IMG/VR virus record: IMGVR_UViG_3300006738_000063
Span: 1-27,175 of that record
DNA from: a virus
Length of the DNA: 27,175 bases
Direction: 5' to 3' (one strand)
Shown here: positions 5,399 through 13,973 of the stretch, piece after piece
Position numbering within the stretch: the stretch's first letter is position 1
Layout: the number at the start of each line of letters is the position of its first letter
The notes under the pieces: model-generated
Told to the model about the DNA's origin: nothing
Databases searched by the model: none
Seen by the model: only the letters and a program-made list of their open reading frames with translations
Program-made: the position numbers and the translations under genes

Positions 5399-6107
5399 AA
5401 AACCATCAAAAACTAGAATGTATTTTACAGAAGATACCGAAAATGCTATCGTTAAGTACAATGATTCTACTTCATCCAGAGAAAGAAATCTAATTTACAA
5501 TGAACATTTAAGAAAACCATTTGAAAAATTAGTAGAAAACATAATTCATACGTTTAAGTTTTACTATTTTGACATACCGTTAAAAGATGTTAAACACGAA
5601 GTCATATCCTTTATGATTACTCGCTTAGACAAGTATAAGCAGGGTAAAGGAAAAGCGTTTAGTTACTTTAGTGTGGTTGTTAAAAATTGGCTTATATGTC
5701 ATAACAATGCAAACTACAAGAAATTAAAAACGCATGCGGATGTTTTAGATTTGAAACACAAAGATGTAAAGAAGGTAGTTTATTACGATAGCGAAGCAGA
5801 ACGAGAAACGAAAAGATTGTTCTTTGATTCTATTGTAGAATATTGGGATAACAATGTAGATCAAGTTTTTAAAAAACAAAGAGATAAAAATATCGCGTAT
5901 TCTATTCTTGAATTGATGGCTAAAGTTGATACTATCGAAATATTCAATAAGAAAGCTTTGTACATTTTACTTCGTGAAATATCTGGTGCAAAAACACAGC
6001 ATATAACAAAAGTATTGAATACGATGAAATCCCATTATGTTAACATAGAAAGTCAGTGGACAGATATGGGTTTCGTTAACACCACAGCATCTAGACGTAT
6101 TTTTTAA
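5391..6107 (+). CDS. gp55: late-transcription RNA polymerase sigma factor, gp55-like
   Basis: This 238-residue protein matches the phage T4 gp55 family, which directs host RNA polymerase to late promoters, in T4 together with the gp33 co-activator and gp45 sliding clamp. Residues about 44-115 read like sigma region 2: an amphipathic helix with FKFYYFDIPLKDVKHEVISF, then LDKYKQGKGKAFSYFSVVVK and NWLICHNNANYKKLK, rich in aromatics and Lys. The start MPRKPSKTRMYFTEDTE is also of the type I associate with marine T4-like gp55. GGAGG lies 6 nt before the ATG. The first late-type octamer and the virion genes begin immediately downstream. Confidence 0.88.
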   Translation: MPRKPSKTRMYFTEDTENAIVKYNDSTSSRERNLIYNEHLRKPFEKLVENIIHTFKFYYFDIPLKDVKHEVISFMITRLDKYKQGKGKAFSYFSVVVKNWLICHNNANYKKLKTHADVLDLKHKDVKKVVYYDSEAERETKRLFFDSIVEYWDNNVDQVFKKQRDKNIAYSILELMAKVDTIEIFNKKALYILLREISGAKTQHITKVLNTMKSHYVNIESQWTDMGFVNTTASRRIF

Positions 6108-6117
6108 GTACCGAGTA

Positions 6118-6125
6118 TATTTATA
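6118..6125 (+). promoter_or_regulatory. putative late promoter octamer TATTTATA
   Basis: TATTTATA (within TATATTTATA) starts 11 nt after the gp55 stop and ends 19 nt before the ATG at 6145, just before the whole structural block. The same octamer at near-identical spacing precedes 23220, 24314 and 25430. It is the reverse complement of the T4 late consensus TATAAATA, so it is a related AT-rich element read in the other orientation. Confidence 0.55.
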
Positions 6126-6144
6126 GTCAAAGGAATGTTCTACA

Positions 6145-6522
6145 ATGTCTGCTGACTATGAAATATTTAAAGGTACAACTCTCGCCGATATGTTTAAAAA
6201 AATCGACGAGAATTCCTCTCGCAATAAGATTCAAATAGAATCACTGATACAGGAATTGATGGTTTTCATCAAAGATCCCAACAGTGCGATCCAATTGTTT
6301 CCCATGATCAGTGATTATATGGAAGCCAACATTAGAAACGATGAGTTACTTGTAAAATTGTTGGCTGTTGTTCAACGTGTTATGCAAACAGAAGCCAAGG
6401 CTGACGATGGAGATTACGGACTTTCTGAAGTTGAAAAGGATCAGATCATACGTAAACTTGAAGAGACTACTAAAGATATACAAAAGGAAGTAGACGATAT
6501 TACACTTGGCATTCAGGAGTAA
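6145..6522 (+). CDS. conserved phage protein, 125 aa, first gene of the structural block
   Basis: A largely helical protein with IFKGTTLADMFKKIDENSS at the N-terminus, a middle containing MISDYMEANIRNDELLVKLL and an acidic coiled-coil C-terminus. It resembles a recurring small protein next to baseplate hub genes in marine T4-like phages; I cannot assign it to a T4 gene. AAAGGA is 10 nt before the ATG, and the putative late promoter at 6118 drives it. The next gene starts 3 nt after its stop. A baseplate assembly or chaperone role is a guess from position. Confidence 0.7.
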   Translation: MSADYEIFKGTTLADMFKKIDENSSRNKIQIESLIQELMVFIKDPNSAIQLFPMISDYMEANIRNDELLVKLLAVVQRVMQTEAKADDGDYGLSEVEKDQIIRKLEETTKDIQKEVDDITLGIQE

Positions 6523-6525
6523 GTC

Positions 6526-7782
6526 ATGAAAAAAAGCGCAGCGGGCGTTTTTCTTGATACCATCGGTAAAACCCCAGATATTGAACTGGGTGAAGGTATA
6601 CCAAATGAAAAACGTGTACGTGATATAGTATTATCTATTATTGAATCGCTACAGACGGTATCGATACAAACTGTCTTAGCTGAAGTCGATGTAGTTATCT
6701 ATAATGATGATGATTTGGGCGATGAACCCAATAAAATTAAAATATCTCCTCTGTATGTAGGGTGTATTAAAGTTACACCATCTGTACCGTTTCCTATTTT
6801 ACCAGTTGGAGGACCCGGTTGGATTTATCCACTAGACGCGAACATAAAATCTTATCCTATTACAGGCGAAATGGTGGCTATAGTAAATTATGGTGCTCAA
6901 ACATTTTATTATTCTCCAATAAATGTTTTGAATTCAGTTAATCACAATTTAAGAGTGGGTATGACTGAACTTCCAACCAAGGGGAAATCAAATTTTGAAG
7001 CGGAAGCTTCTGCTTTTTTTGGAGCAGATGCCGGGGGTTATCAAATAACAGATTATCCAAGACCGGTTAAACAGTTTCCAGGTGATTGGGCCGTAAACGG
7101 TAGAAATGATCAATCTATTAGAATTGGTAAAACTGGTGGTTCTAAAGAGGATTCGGTAATAAAAATTAGAATAGCTGAAAATGAAACTGAAGGGGAAAAT
7201 ACTAATCTACCATTAGAAGAAAATCCAAATGAAGATCAAGCATCTATTTATTTAACTAGAAATGAAACAGTTAGTTTAAATGTAGTTCCTAATGCAGGAG
7301 CTGAAGTGACACCAAAGGAATTTACTGGCGCTCAGGTTTTAGTTGATTCTGATAGTTTGACCTTTAATTCTAAGGACGGTGACGTCAATATTTATTCTGC
7401 AAACAGATTTAATTTTGTATCTAAAAATAATGCAAATTTAGTAGGATCAAATGTAACCATTGGAGATGTTGGAATACCATTAAAGGGACAACTCTCTCCA
7501 GATGGAGATAATACAAATTTACAACATGCAGTTTTGGGTGAAAATTTAGTAGAGTTCCTTACTCAGCTGTGTGATCAGTTGGTAAAATTTGGAAATCAGT
7601 GTGCGGGTGCAACAGGTATTGGAAATTTAGGTATTGCGGTTCCTATTCCTAAAGTGATGGGTGGCGGTACTGGTCTTTCAACTTGGTGTCAAGAACAATC
7701 TGCTGGTAAGGGTAAAACTTTAAAAAATAAATTATTAAGTGCGAATGTAGCAATTTCTAGGATTGCTAAACAGGATTTGTAA
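6526..7782 (+). CDS. baseplate central spike/hub candidate (gp5-like virion protein), 418 aa
   Basis: The N-terminal half has OB-fold-like segments with GPGWIYPLDANIKSYPITG and EMVAIVNYGAQTFYYSPIN, a pattern seen in gp5/gpV-type spike proteins. Around residues 265-320 a run of short strands (DSDSLTFNSKDGDVNIYSA, NRFNFVSKNNANLVGSNVTI) looks like a beta-helix/spike region. The C-terminal part contains Gly/Pro/Cys-rich turns. No lysozyme domain is visible, unlike T4 gp5. AGGAG is 6 nt upstream. Its position right before other baseplate genes fits a hub or spike, but the exact T4 equivalent is uncertain. Confidence 0.6.
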   Translation: MKKSAAGVFLDTIGKTPDIELGEGIPNEKRVRDIVLSIIESLQTVSIQTVLAEVDVVIYNDDDLGDEPNKIKISPLYVGCIKVTPSVPFPILPVGGPGWIYPLDANIKSYPITGEMVAIVNYGAQTFYYSPINVLNSVNHNLRVGMTELPTKGKSNFEAEASAFFGADAGGYQITDYPRPVKQFPGDWAVNGRNDQSIRIGKTGGSKEDSVIKIRIAENETEGENTNLPLEENPNEDQASIYLTRNETVSLNVVPNAGAEVTPKEFTGAQVLVDSDSLTFNSKDGDVNIYSANRFNFVSKNNANLVGSNVTIGDVGIPLKGQLSPDGDNTNLQHAVLGENLVEFLTQLCDQLVKFGNQCAGATGIGNLGIAVPIPKVMGGGTGLSTWCQEQSAGKGKTLKNKLLSANVAISRIAKQDL

Positions 7783-7783
7783 C

Positions 7784-9244
7784 GTGGCCGAATTATACTG
7801 TAAGCATATAACATCTGCAAAAAGATTTTTACCAGCCGGCTCAGATCTTTTATTAGGAGATCAGATAACTGATGGATCTGCAATAAAGAGTGGTACCGGT
7901 GAAGGTTCTGCACAAACAGATGCTGAACTTTTGAAGGATCAAGTTGCAGCCGACATTTACGGGTTAGATCCATCAATGGTTGATTTGTTTAATAGAAATT
8001 CAGTTTTAGGACCCGGCGATTTTGTTACTGAAGGTGGATTTGAAGCTGGACCAAATGGTGCAGAAGTAATTCATTCTGGTTATGGGGGAGAAGCTAGGTC
8101 TTTTGCTCCTGGAACTAATTTGAAAGAGGGGGATTTGGTTGTAAACGGACGGGTCGTAGGTCCAAATGGAGAACAATTAGAGGCTCCATTATCTATAGAT
8201 GGAGATGGATATTCTGTTGGCGATGAAGGTGCTGTAGTTTCTCCAGGAGGAGCGACCGATGACGAAGCGTACTGTAGTTTACAAGAACTAGCTGGGAAAC
8301 CAGCAGGTAGTAGCTTTTTAGACGATCTATTAGCAGATATAGATTTGGATTTAGAAATTCCAGGATTGGATTTTTCGTGGTGGGTTAAAGTTCAAGAAAA
8401 AATAAACGAGCTATCAGCATTACAGTCTAAGTTTTTAGCTAAGACTCAGAATTTAGTTTCGTTGGTCGAGTTAGATCCAGAAAAAGTGTGTCAGTATGTT
8501 CCTGATGTAAGTGCGCTGATAGCGCTTTTACAAAAGGTTCAACAAACCATAAGAAAGATAGAAAAAATATTTAAACAAATTTCTAAAATTTTAAAAAAGA
8601 TTAAGAAAGCTATTAAATTTATTAAGTGGATATTTGCACCGATTAGATTAGTAGAAGCGTTCTTATTCTTACTTCAGATAGTGAATGGATTAGTAGATAT
8701 GTTAGAACAAGCAGCTAAAAACTTAACAGATACTAGTAAATTAATTCCTCAGTTAATAGCTTTATTGCAGAAACTTTTAGCTCAGTGTATGGCTCAACGA
8801 GGTGCAGAAGCTGGACTTAGTCAAGAACAGTGTGAAGCAGTTGGTGGAGTTTACGTAGATAGACGATTGGGAGATTTAGGAGATGCAGGATCAGGCGGTC
8901 AATTAGGTGGGGACTTGGGTCTTGGAGATTTAGGTTTGGGATTAGATGACGACGATAGAGATTTAGCATACATGAAACCTGGAACGGATTTAAATGCAGG
9001 AGATTACATATCTGATGGTTCTGCTGTAGGTCCGGACGGTTCAATATACGAGGCACCGTTTACTATTCCAGATACTGGTGATGGAAGCGGTTTTCAAACT
9101 GGAGCAAATGGTGCAACCGGTGAATCTGATAATGCTATACTATCAGAAGAAGAATTAAATGCGTTAATAGATTCTCAAATACTAGATTTAAGCCAATGTA
9201 TGACAGCATTAGATGATATATCAAAAACAAGATCATTTGGCTAG
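7784..9244 (+). CDS. virion structural protein with repeated PGT-GD-VGP motifs, 486 aa
   Basis: A GTG start at 7784 is preferred: it follows the upstream stop by one base (TAACGTGGC), exactly as in the gp6 gene at 10577, and starts MAELYCKHITSAKRF. Four Gly-rich copies of a motif like PGTNLKEGDLVVNGRVVGP lie at about residues 17-35, 76-97, 108-136 and 398-425, two each side of a central helical region. That region (about 213-336) is very Lys/Ile/Leu-rich (KIFKQISKILKKIKKAIKF) and could be amphipathic or membrane-interacting. A DLGLGDLGLGL stretch precedes the last repeat. It is probably a baseplate or tail component by position; the family is not recognised. Confidence 0.65.
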   Translation: MAELYCKHITSAKRFLPAGSDLLLGDQITDGSAIKSGTGEGSAQTDAELLKDQVAADIYGLDPSMVDLFNRNSVLGPGDFVTEGGFEAGPNGAEVIHSGYGGEARSFAPGTNLKEGDLVVNGRVVGPNGEQLEAPLSIDGDGYSVGDEGAVVSPGGATDDEAYCSLQELAGKPAGSSFLDDLLADIDLDLEIPGLDFSWWVKVQEKINELSALQSKFLAKTQNLVSLVELDPEKVCQYVPDVSALIALLQKVQQTIRKIEKIFKQISKILKKIKKAIKFIKWIFAPIRLVEAFLFLLQIVNGLVDMLEQAAKNLTDTSKLIPQLIALLQKLLAQCMAQRGAEAGLSQEQCEAVGGVYVDRRLGDLGDAGSGGQLGGDLGLGDLGLGLDDDDRDLAYMKPGTDLNAGDYISDGSAVGPDGSIYEAPFTIPDTGDGSGFQTGANGATGESDNAILSEEELNALIDSQILDLSQCMTALDDISKTRSFG

Positions 9245-9270
9245 TATATAATATAAACAGAGGTAACAAA

Positions 9271-9696
9271 ATGAAACAGTCTACAATGAATGCTCTAAAG
9301 AGTGTAATAAAAAAGATGATTAAGGAAGAAGTAAAAAATCAACTTAATCAAATTGAAAATGAACAGCATGAAGAACCAGCAGATGATGCAGATTGGTATC
9401 AGGGTCCAGATGGACATCATGAGGCAGTAAAGTATGCTGATGATCCTGTTTTAAACAAGATTTTAAATGAAACTAAGGGTGGAATTCAAGGAGATACCGG
9501 AATGGAACCCTATCCAACAATGACTGGTGGTGTTACGGATACTCAAGAGAAATTTTTTCAACAAACTGGAAAAGCTCCAATTGGAAACATAGGGTCTCAG
9601 GCTGATATGCCTAATTTTATGAAGAAGGCCATGAGCGGACATTATAAAGAAGTCATTGACAAAGTAGAGGAAACACGTGGCACTAGAACTAAATAG
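9271..9696 (+). CDS. conserved phage protein, 141 aa
   Basis: The N-terminus is a Lys-rich helix (SVIKKMIKEEVKNQLNQIEN), followed by a low-complexity Asp/Trp/His region and the motif DPVLNKILNETKGGI. That motif recurs in small proteins of marine T4-like phages near the baseplate genes. An AGAGG site precedes the ATG. A TATATAATATAA sequence at 9245-9256 just upstream may act as an internal promoter, though it differs from the late octamer. The gene overlaps the next by 20 nt. Function unknown; possibly virion-associated. Confidence 0.65.
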   Translation: MKQSTMNALKSVIKKMIKEEVKNQLNQIENEQHEEPADDADWYQGPDGHHEAVKYADDPVLNKILNETKGGIQGDTGMEPYPTMTGGVTDTQEKFFQQTGKAPIGNIGSQADMPNFMKKAMSGHYKEVIDKVEETRGTRTK

Positions 9697-10141
9697 ATTG
9701 ATACAGAATCTTGCGAATTTAAAAAATAAAGAAACCGCTAAGAACAAGTTTCTTAAGACAAAACCTAAAATTCAAGAAATGAAACAGAATGTGGAGAAAG
9801 CTAGAGAAGAGGCTGCAGCTTTTCACGATTATGTTCAAGCTGCCGAAGTTCAAATGGGTGGACCAGGAGGAGCAGGATCAATTCCTCCGTTTGAATTAGA
9901 TTCGTTTAAACCGTTAATGGATATGTTAGTAGATGTATTTACCGGAAGTAAAACTCAATCGGAACAATTAAGTTTAGTTGCGGCGTTGCAGGATAAGCTG
10001 GAAATAGGTATTGCGGTAACAAATGCAGGTCAACGGTATTTAACTACAAGAGCACGTGCTTTAGAAATTGGGGCTACGTTTCAGCCAATGAACAATTCAC
10101 TGGCAGCATCGTTATCTCAAGGCGGAGGTACTATTAAATAA
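9677..10141 (+). CDS. conserved baseplate-region protein, 154 aa
   Basis: A GTG start with GAGG six bases upstream lies inside the previous gene. The first 60 residues are helical and coiled-coil-like (LNRLIQNLANLKNKETAKNK, VEKAREEAAAFHDYV). A Gly/Pro linker GGPGGAGSIPPF follows, then a second helical part. The gene ends TAATG over the gp25 start. Position immediately before gp25 would suit a gp53-like wedge protein, but I see no sequence proof. Confidence 0.6.
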   Translation: MALELNRLIQNLANLKNKETAKNKFLKTKPKIQEMKQNVEKAREEAAAFHDYVQAAEVQMGGPGGAGSIPPFELDSFKPLMDMLVDVFTGSKTQSEQLSLVAALQDKLEIGIAVTNAGQRYLTTRARALEIGATFQPMNNSLAASLSQGGGTIK

Positions 10142-10575
10142 TGGCACTAAACAATCCAAGAACATCATCTACTAGACTTAGAGATTCTGATCCAGATTCT
10201 AAGATAGGGGTTGTATTGCCTATTCGTTCTGGACAGGGGGGATTTTTTAAACAATCATCTACGCTAATAGAACAGACTTTAAGTAATATGAAAAACTTAC
10301 TTTTAACAGTAAAGGGTGAAAGACTTGGACAACCAACGTTTGGAAGCAATATTTATAATATATTATTTGAAAATTTTGATGTTGGATTTACGAAGAAGTT
10401 AGAAGATTCAATTAAGGAGTCCGTTGCTATATGGCTTCCACATGTATTGATAAACAATTTGATAGTGAAGGCATCTCCCGATACGAACACAGTTAATATT
10501 TCTGTTGGGTTTTCTATAATCACGGATCCGAATGCTACAGAATCGTTAACGTTAAATTTAAGAAGGGCTATATAA
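10141..10575 (+). CDS. gp25: baseplate wedge protein, gp25/GPW family
   Basis: This 144-residue protein carries the family core NLLLTVKGERLGQPTFG (residues 52-68) followed by SNIYNILFENFD, the conserved T-x-x-GER...P-x-FG signature of T4 gp25 and P2 gpW. In T4, gp25 joins gp6 and gp53 in the inner baseplate and starts sheath assembly. The length is close to T4 gp25 (132 aa). The start overlaps the upstream stop (TAATG), and the gp6-type gene follows after one base, the same neighbour pairing as in many contractile tails. Confidence 0.88.
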   Translation: MALNNPRTSSTRLRDSDPDSKIGVVLPIRSGQGGFFKQSSTLIEQTLSNMKNLLLTVKGERLGQPTFGSNIYNILFENFDVGFTKKLEDSIKESVAIWLPHVLINNLIVKASPDTNTVNISVGFSIITDPNATESLTLNLRRAI

Positions 10576-10576
10576 C

Positions 10577-12568
10577 GTGGCAAGTACAAAGGTAAAACCA
10601 AAGCAAGTAAATTACTTAAACAAGAATTTTACTGGGTTTAAGTCTGATTTGGTTGAGTATGCAAAAACTTATTTTCCTCAATCGTATGCGGATTTTAATG
10701 AAGCATCTCCAGGAATGATGTTTATTGAAATGGCATCTTACGTTGGAGATGTACTGTCATTTTATTTGGATGAACAGTTTAGAGAATCATTATTGGTGTA
10801 TGCCGAAGAAAGAAAAACAATATTTGATATAGCTCAGTCTTATGGCTACAAACCTACTATGTCTACTCCATCTACGGCTACTTTAGATGTTTTTCAAACT
10901 GTTCCAGCAAGCGTTGTTGGAGATTCTGTGACTCCTAATTATGATTACGGATATAGGATTAAAGAAGGTTCAAGAGTAGAAAGTTCTCAGTATGGGAAAA
11001 CATTTAGAACTTTAGACGAAGTAAATTTTCAACATTCAAGTTCTATGGATCCTACAACTGTATCTATTTATGAAATTGATGATGATAATATTCCATCAAA
11101 GTATCTTCTTAAAAAACAAGTCAAAGCTGTTAGCGGAACAATTGAAACGGAAATATTTACTTTTGGACAAGCTGTATCTTATGATATGGTTACTCTTGGA
11201 AATAAAAATGTTTTGGAAGTTATTTCTGTTACGGATGGTGATGGTAATAAATGGTACGAAGTAGAATCATTAGCACAAGATTTGATATACGATAGTGTAC
11301 CAAATACGGCTGAGTTCGATCCAAATTTAGCTGCGTATAATGATACTACTCCGTATATTATGAAAGTAACTAGAACTCAAAATAGATTTAAAACTCGTGT
11401 AACCGTTGATGGTAAATTACAACTTAGATTTGGATCTGGAACGGCGTCAGGAGCCGATGAAGAAATAATACCAAATCCAGCAACAGTTGGAAATAATTTC
11501 TCAAATACTAATTTTTTAAATTCCAATAGTGCATTGGATCCAGCAAATTTTTTAAACACGGCCGTTTACGGTAAAGCACCCTCTAATACATCATTAACCG
11601 TTGAGTATTCTTATGGAGGTGGAGTAGAATCAAACGTTCCTGCTAATTCTATAACGAGTAAACGGTCTTTGAACTTATCAATCAATTCTTCAGGATTAGA
11701 TACTGGTTTGTTATCTGATAGCGAATTATCGATTGCATTTAATAATCCTGTTCCAGCTACTGGTGGAAGAGGAGAAGAAACGCTTAACGAAGTTAAAGAA
11801 AATACTAGACAATATTTTCAAGCTCAAAACAGAGCTGTATCAAAGGAGGATTATGCAACTAGAATTTACAATCTTCCGGCGAAGTATGGTAACGTTCAAA
11901 AGATTTATATTACACAGGATGATCAGCTTAATACGGGAGAAGGTGTGATTCAAGAAGAAATGATAACGATTGATACTGTTTTAGATGCGGGTGGAGAAAT
12001 TCCTCTTAGTGCTTTACAAACTAGAATGCCTAATCCGTTAGCATTAAATTTTCATGTACTTGGATACGATCATGATAAAAAGTTGGTTAAAGTTAATCAA
12101 GCAACCAAAAAGAATGTTCAAACGTATTTGGGTCCTTACAGAATTTTAACGGATGCAGTTAATATTAAAGACGGGTATATTATTAATATTGGAGTTCGCT
12201 TTGCATTGTATGCTAAGAAGGGTTACAATAAACAAGAATTGATATTAAAGTGTATACAAAAAGTTAAAGATTATTTTGATGTTGATAAGTGGCAAATTAA
12301 TCAGCCAATAATATTAGCTGATATTGCGTATGAAATATCATTGGTGGAAGGAATAAACAATGTAATACCGCCTGTTAACAACAATCCTAATCAGCAGATA
12401 GTTGTAATTGAAAATAAATTTAAGGTAGCCAACGGATATTCTGGAAATATTTACGATATTCAAGCCGCTACAAAAAATGGAATTGTTTATCCATCATTAG
12501 ATCCGGCTATATTTGAAGTAAAGTTTCCAGATGCAGATATTATTGGTAAGGTATTGGGAGATTATTAA
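10577..12568 (+). CDS. gp6: baseplate wedge protein, gp6-like (baseplate J family)
   Basis: A GTG start one base after the gp25 stop is supported by AAGGG upstream. The N-terminus (VNYLNKNFTGFKSDLVEYAK, YFPQSYADFNEASPGMMFIE, ASYVGDVLSFYLDEQFRES) is the hallmark of T4 gp6. The baseplate J core around residues 395-430 contains GGRGEETLNEVKENTRQYF and NRAVSKEDYATRIY. The length of 663 residues matches T4 gp6 (660). It forms the wedge ring that moves when the baseplate switches to contraction. The stop overlaps the next start as TAATG. Confidence 0.92.
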   Translation: MASTKVKPKQVNYLNKNFTGFKSDLVEYAKTYFPQSYADFNEASPGMMFIEMASYVGDVLSFYLDEQFRESLLVYAEERKTIFDIAQSYGYKPTMSTPSTATLDVFQTVPASVVGDSVTPNYDYGYRIKEGSRVESSQYGKTFRTLDEVNFQHSSSMDPTTVSIYEIDDDNIPSKYLLKKQVKAVSGTIETEIFTFGQAVSYDMVTLGNKNVLEVISVTDGDGNKWYEVESLAQDLIYDSVPNTAEFDPNLAAYNDTTPYIMKVTRTQNRFKTRVTVDGKLQLRFGSGTASGADEEIIPNPATVGNNFSNTNFLNSNSALDPANFLNTAVYGKAPSNTSLTVEYSYGGGVESNVPANSITSKRSLNLSINSSGLDTGLLSDSELSIAFNNPVPATGGRGEETLNEVKENTRQYFQAQNRAVSKEDYATRIYNLPAKYGNVQKIYITQDDQLNTGEGVIQEEMITIDTVLDAGGEIPLSALQTRMPNPLALNFHVLGYDHDKKLVKVNQATKKNVQTYLGPYRILTDAVNIKDGYIINIGVRFALYAKKGYNKQELILKCIQKVKDYFDVDKWQINQPIILADIAYEISLVEGINNVIPPVNNNPNQQIVVIENKFKVANGYSGNIYDIQAATKNGIVYPSLDPAIFEVKFPDADIIGKVLGDY

Positions 12569-13674
12569 TGGCTCATTATTTTGTTTTTGCCGATAAGGAT
12601 GCTACACTCGAAATGGGTTCCGATGTATACGATACAGCTAGTGCTAAGAATACCGGAATGGACGAAATTCTTGAAGTTGGAAAAGCGTTTAAAGCCAATA
12701 GCGATGTAGCTATCGGTTCAACATCTAGAACTGTAATATCTTTTCCGACTACTGTTATATCACAGTCTGTAGCAGATGGAACATTTCCAGCTGGAACAAC
12801 ATACTATTTAAATTTGTATGATGCGGGTTCTGTTTCTTTAAATAGGGATCAAACATTGTATGCTTATGCGATATCTCAAAGTTGGTCAGAAGGAGATGGT
12901 AAGAAGAGCGATCTTCCAAATACTACAAACGGTGTAAGTTGGAGATACAGAACAGAAGTAACATCATCCGAGTGGAATGCAAGTACTATTCACTGGGGTG
13001 CTACGTATTTTAGTGGATCGTTAGACACGGCTTCTCAGTCGTTTAATAAAGACGAACCCACGGATATGAGAATGAACGTTACGTCTATCGTTAATAATTG
13101 GATAAGTGGTGGAATTGATAATGAAGGATTTTTAATAAGACGATCTTCCGATGATGAAACTAATCTTGATAAAGTTGGTATGTTTAAGTTTTTCTCGTCT
13201 GATACGCACACAGTATTCAGACCAAGATTAGAAGTTGTTTGGGATGATACCGTATGGACTACGGGTTCTCTGTCTCCTTTGACTTCGGATAATCTTGATA
13301 AGTTAGCAGTTTACATGGAAAACTTTAGACCTGAATACAAGTTAGGAAGTTTATCTAAAATCCGGATTAAGGGTAGAGAACAATTTCCTGGAAGAACGTT
13401 TGCTACTTCATCTGTTTATAGAGATGTAAAATATATGCCAAGTGCATCTTCTTGTTATTCTGTTGTGGATTCTAAAACTGCAGATACCATTATTCCATTT
13501 GGCAGCGGATCAAAATTAAGTTGTGATACGTCCGGTAATTATTTTACACTTAGAACACAGGGCTTGGAACCAGAAAGATTTTATAAAATACTATTTCGTG
13601 TTGAAACCGGTAGTGGCGTTAATAAGATTGTTAATTTTTATGACAACGATGATTCATTTAAGGTGGTAAGATAA
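12568..13674 (+). CDS. DNRLRE-like virion structural protein, 368 aa
   Basis: Residues about 1-230 follow the DNRLRE domain pattern: a starting strand with TLEMGSDVYDT, SRTVISFP, YYLNLYDA, YAYAISQSWSEGDGK, MRMNVTSIVNNWISGG, NEGFLIRRSSDD, and F-x-S...FRPRLEVVWDD. Such beta-sandwiches are carbohydrate-associated or structural in bacterial surface proteins. The C-terminal third is a second beta-rich domain. Lying between gp6 and the giant gp7-like gene and overlapping both neighbours by 1 nt, it is probably an outer baseplate or wedge component. Confidence 0.65.
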   Translation: MAHYFVFADKDATLEMGSDVYDTASAKNTGMDEILEVGKAFKANSDVAIGSTSRTVISFPTTVISQSVADGTFPAGTTYYLNLYDAGSVSLNRDQTLYAYAISQSWSEGDGKKSDLPNTTNGVSWRYRTEVTSSEWNASTIHWGATYFSGSLDTASQSFNKDEPTDMRMNVTSIVNNWISGGIDNEGFLIRRSSDDETNLDKVGMFKFFSSDTHTVFRPRLEVVWDDTVWTTGSLSPLTSDNLDKLAVYMENFRPEYKLGSLSKIRIKGREQFPGRTFATSSVYRDVKYMPSASSCYSVVDSKTADTIIPFGSGSKLSCDTSGNYFTLRTQGLEPERFYKILFRVETGSGVNKIVNFYDNDDSFKVVR

Positions 13675-13973
13675 TGCCGTACGACGAACAAGAATTACTA
13701 AGTAATGAACATTATACTTCCTTAAAAACTAGGGATGAGATCGCATACACTCAAGAATTTATAAGCACACGGGATAAGTGGTCTAATCGAGGAGGTCAGT
13801 ATTGGGATTCATTGAGGGATAAAGAGGATGTAATTCAACTGTATGAAGATCCTCAGACTGGAAATTCCCACGATTCGCAGACACAGTCTTTACGGATTTG
13901 GATTTATCAAAGACGATATAGAACAAATGCTGCAACCAAGGATATATTAGATAGACAATTTAAGGAATTCTAA
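13674..13973 (+). CDS. conserved small baseplate-region protein, 99 aa
   Basis: A charged, Tyr/Arg/Gln-rich protein without membrane segments. Both ends overlap their neighbours by a single base (TAATG), so it is translated with the DNRLRE-like and giant proteins. A central RDKWSNRGGQYWDSLRDKED is the most distinctive stretch. It may be an adaptor between them. No family is recognised. Confidence 0.65.
   Translation: MPYDEQELLSNEHYTSLKTRDEIAYTQEFISTRDKWSNRGGQYWDSLRDKEDVIQLYEDPQTGNSHDSQTQSLRIWIYQRRYRTNAATKDILDRQFKEF

Noticed and set aside
7689-9056. Minus-strand ORFs at 7689-7976 and 8817-9056
   Set aside because: Shadows of strongly supported plus-strand virion genes; no minus-strand gene is supported anywhere in the window.
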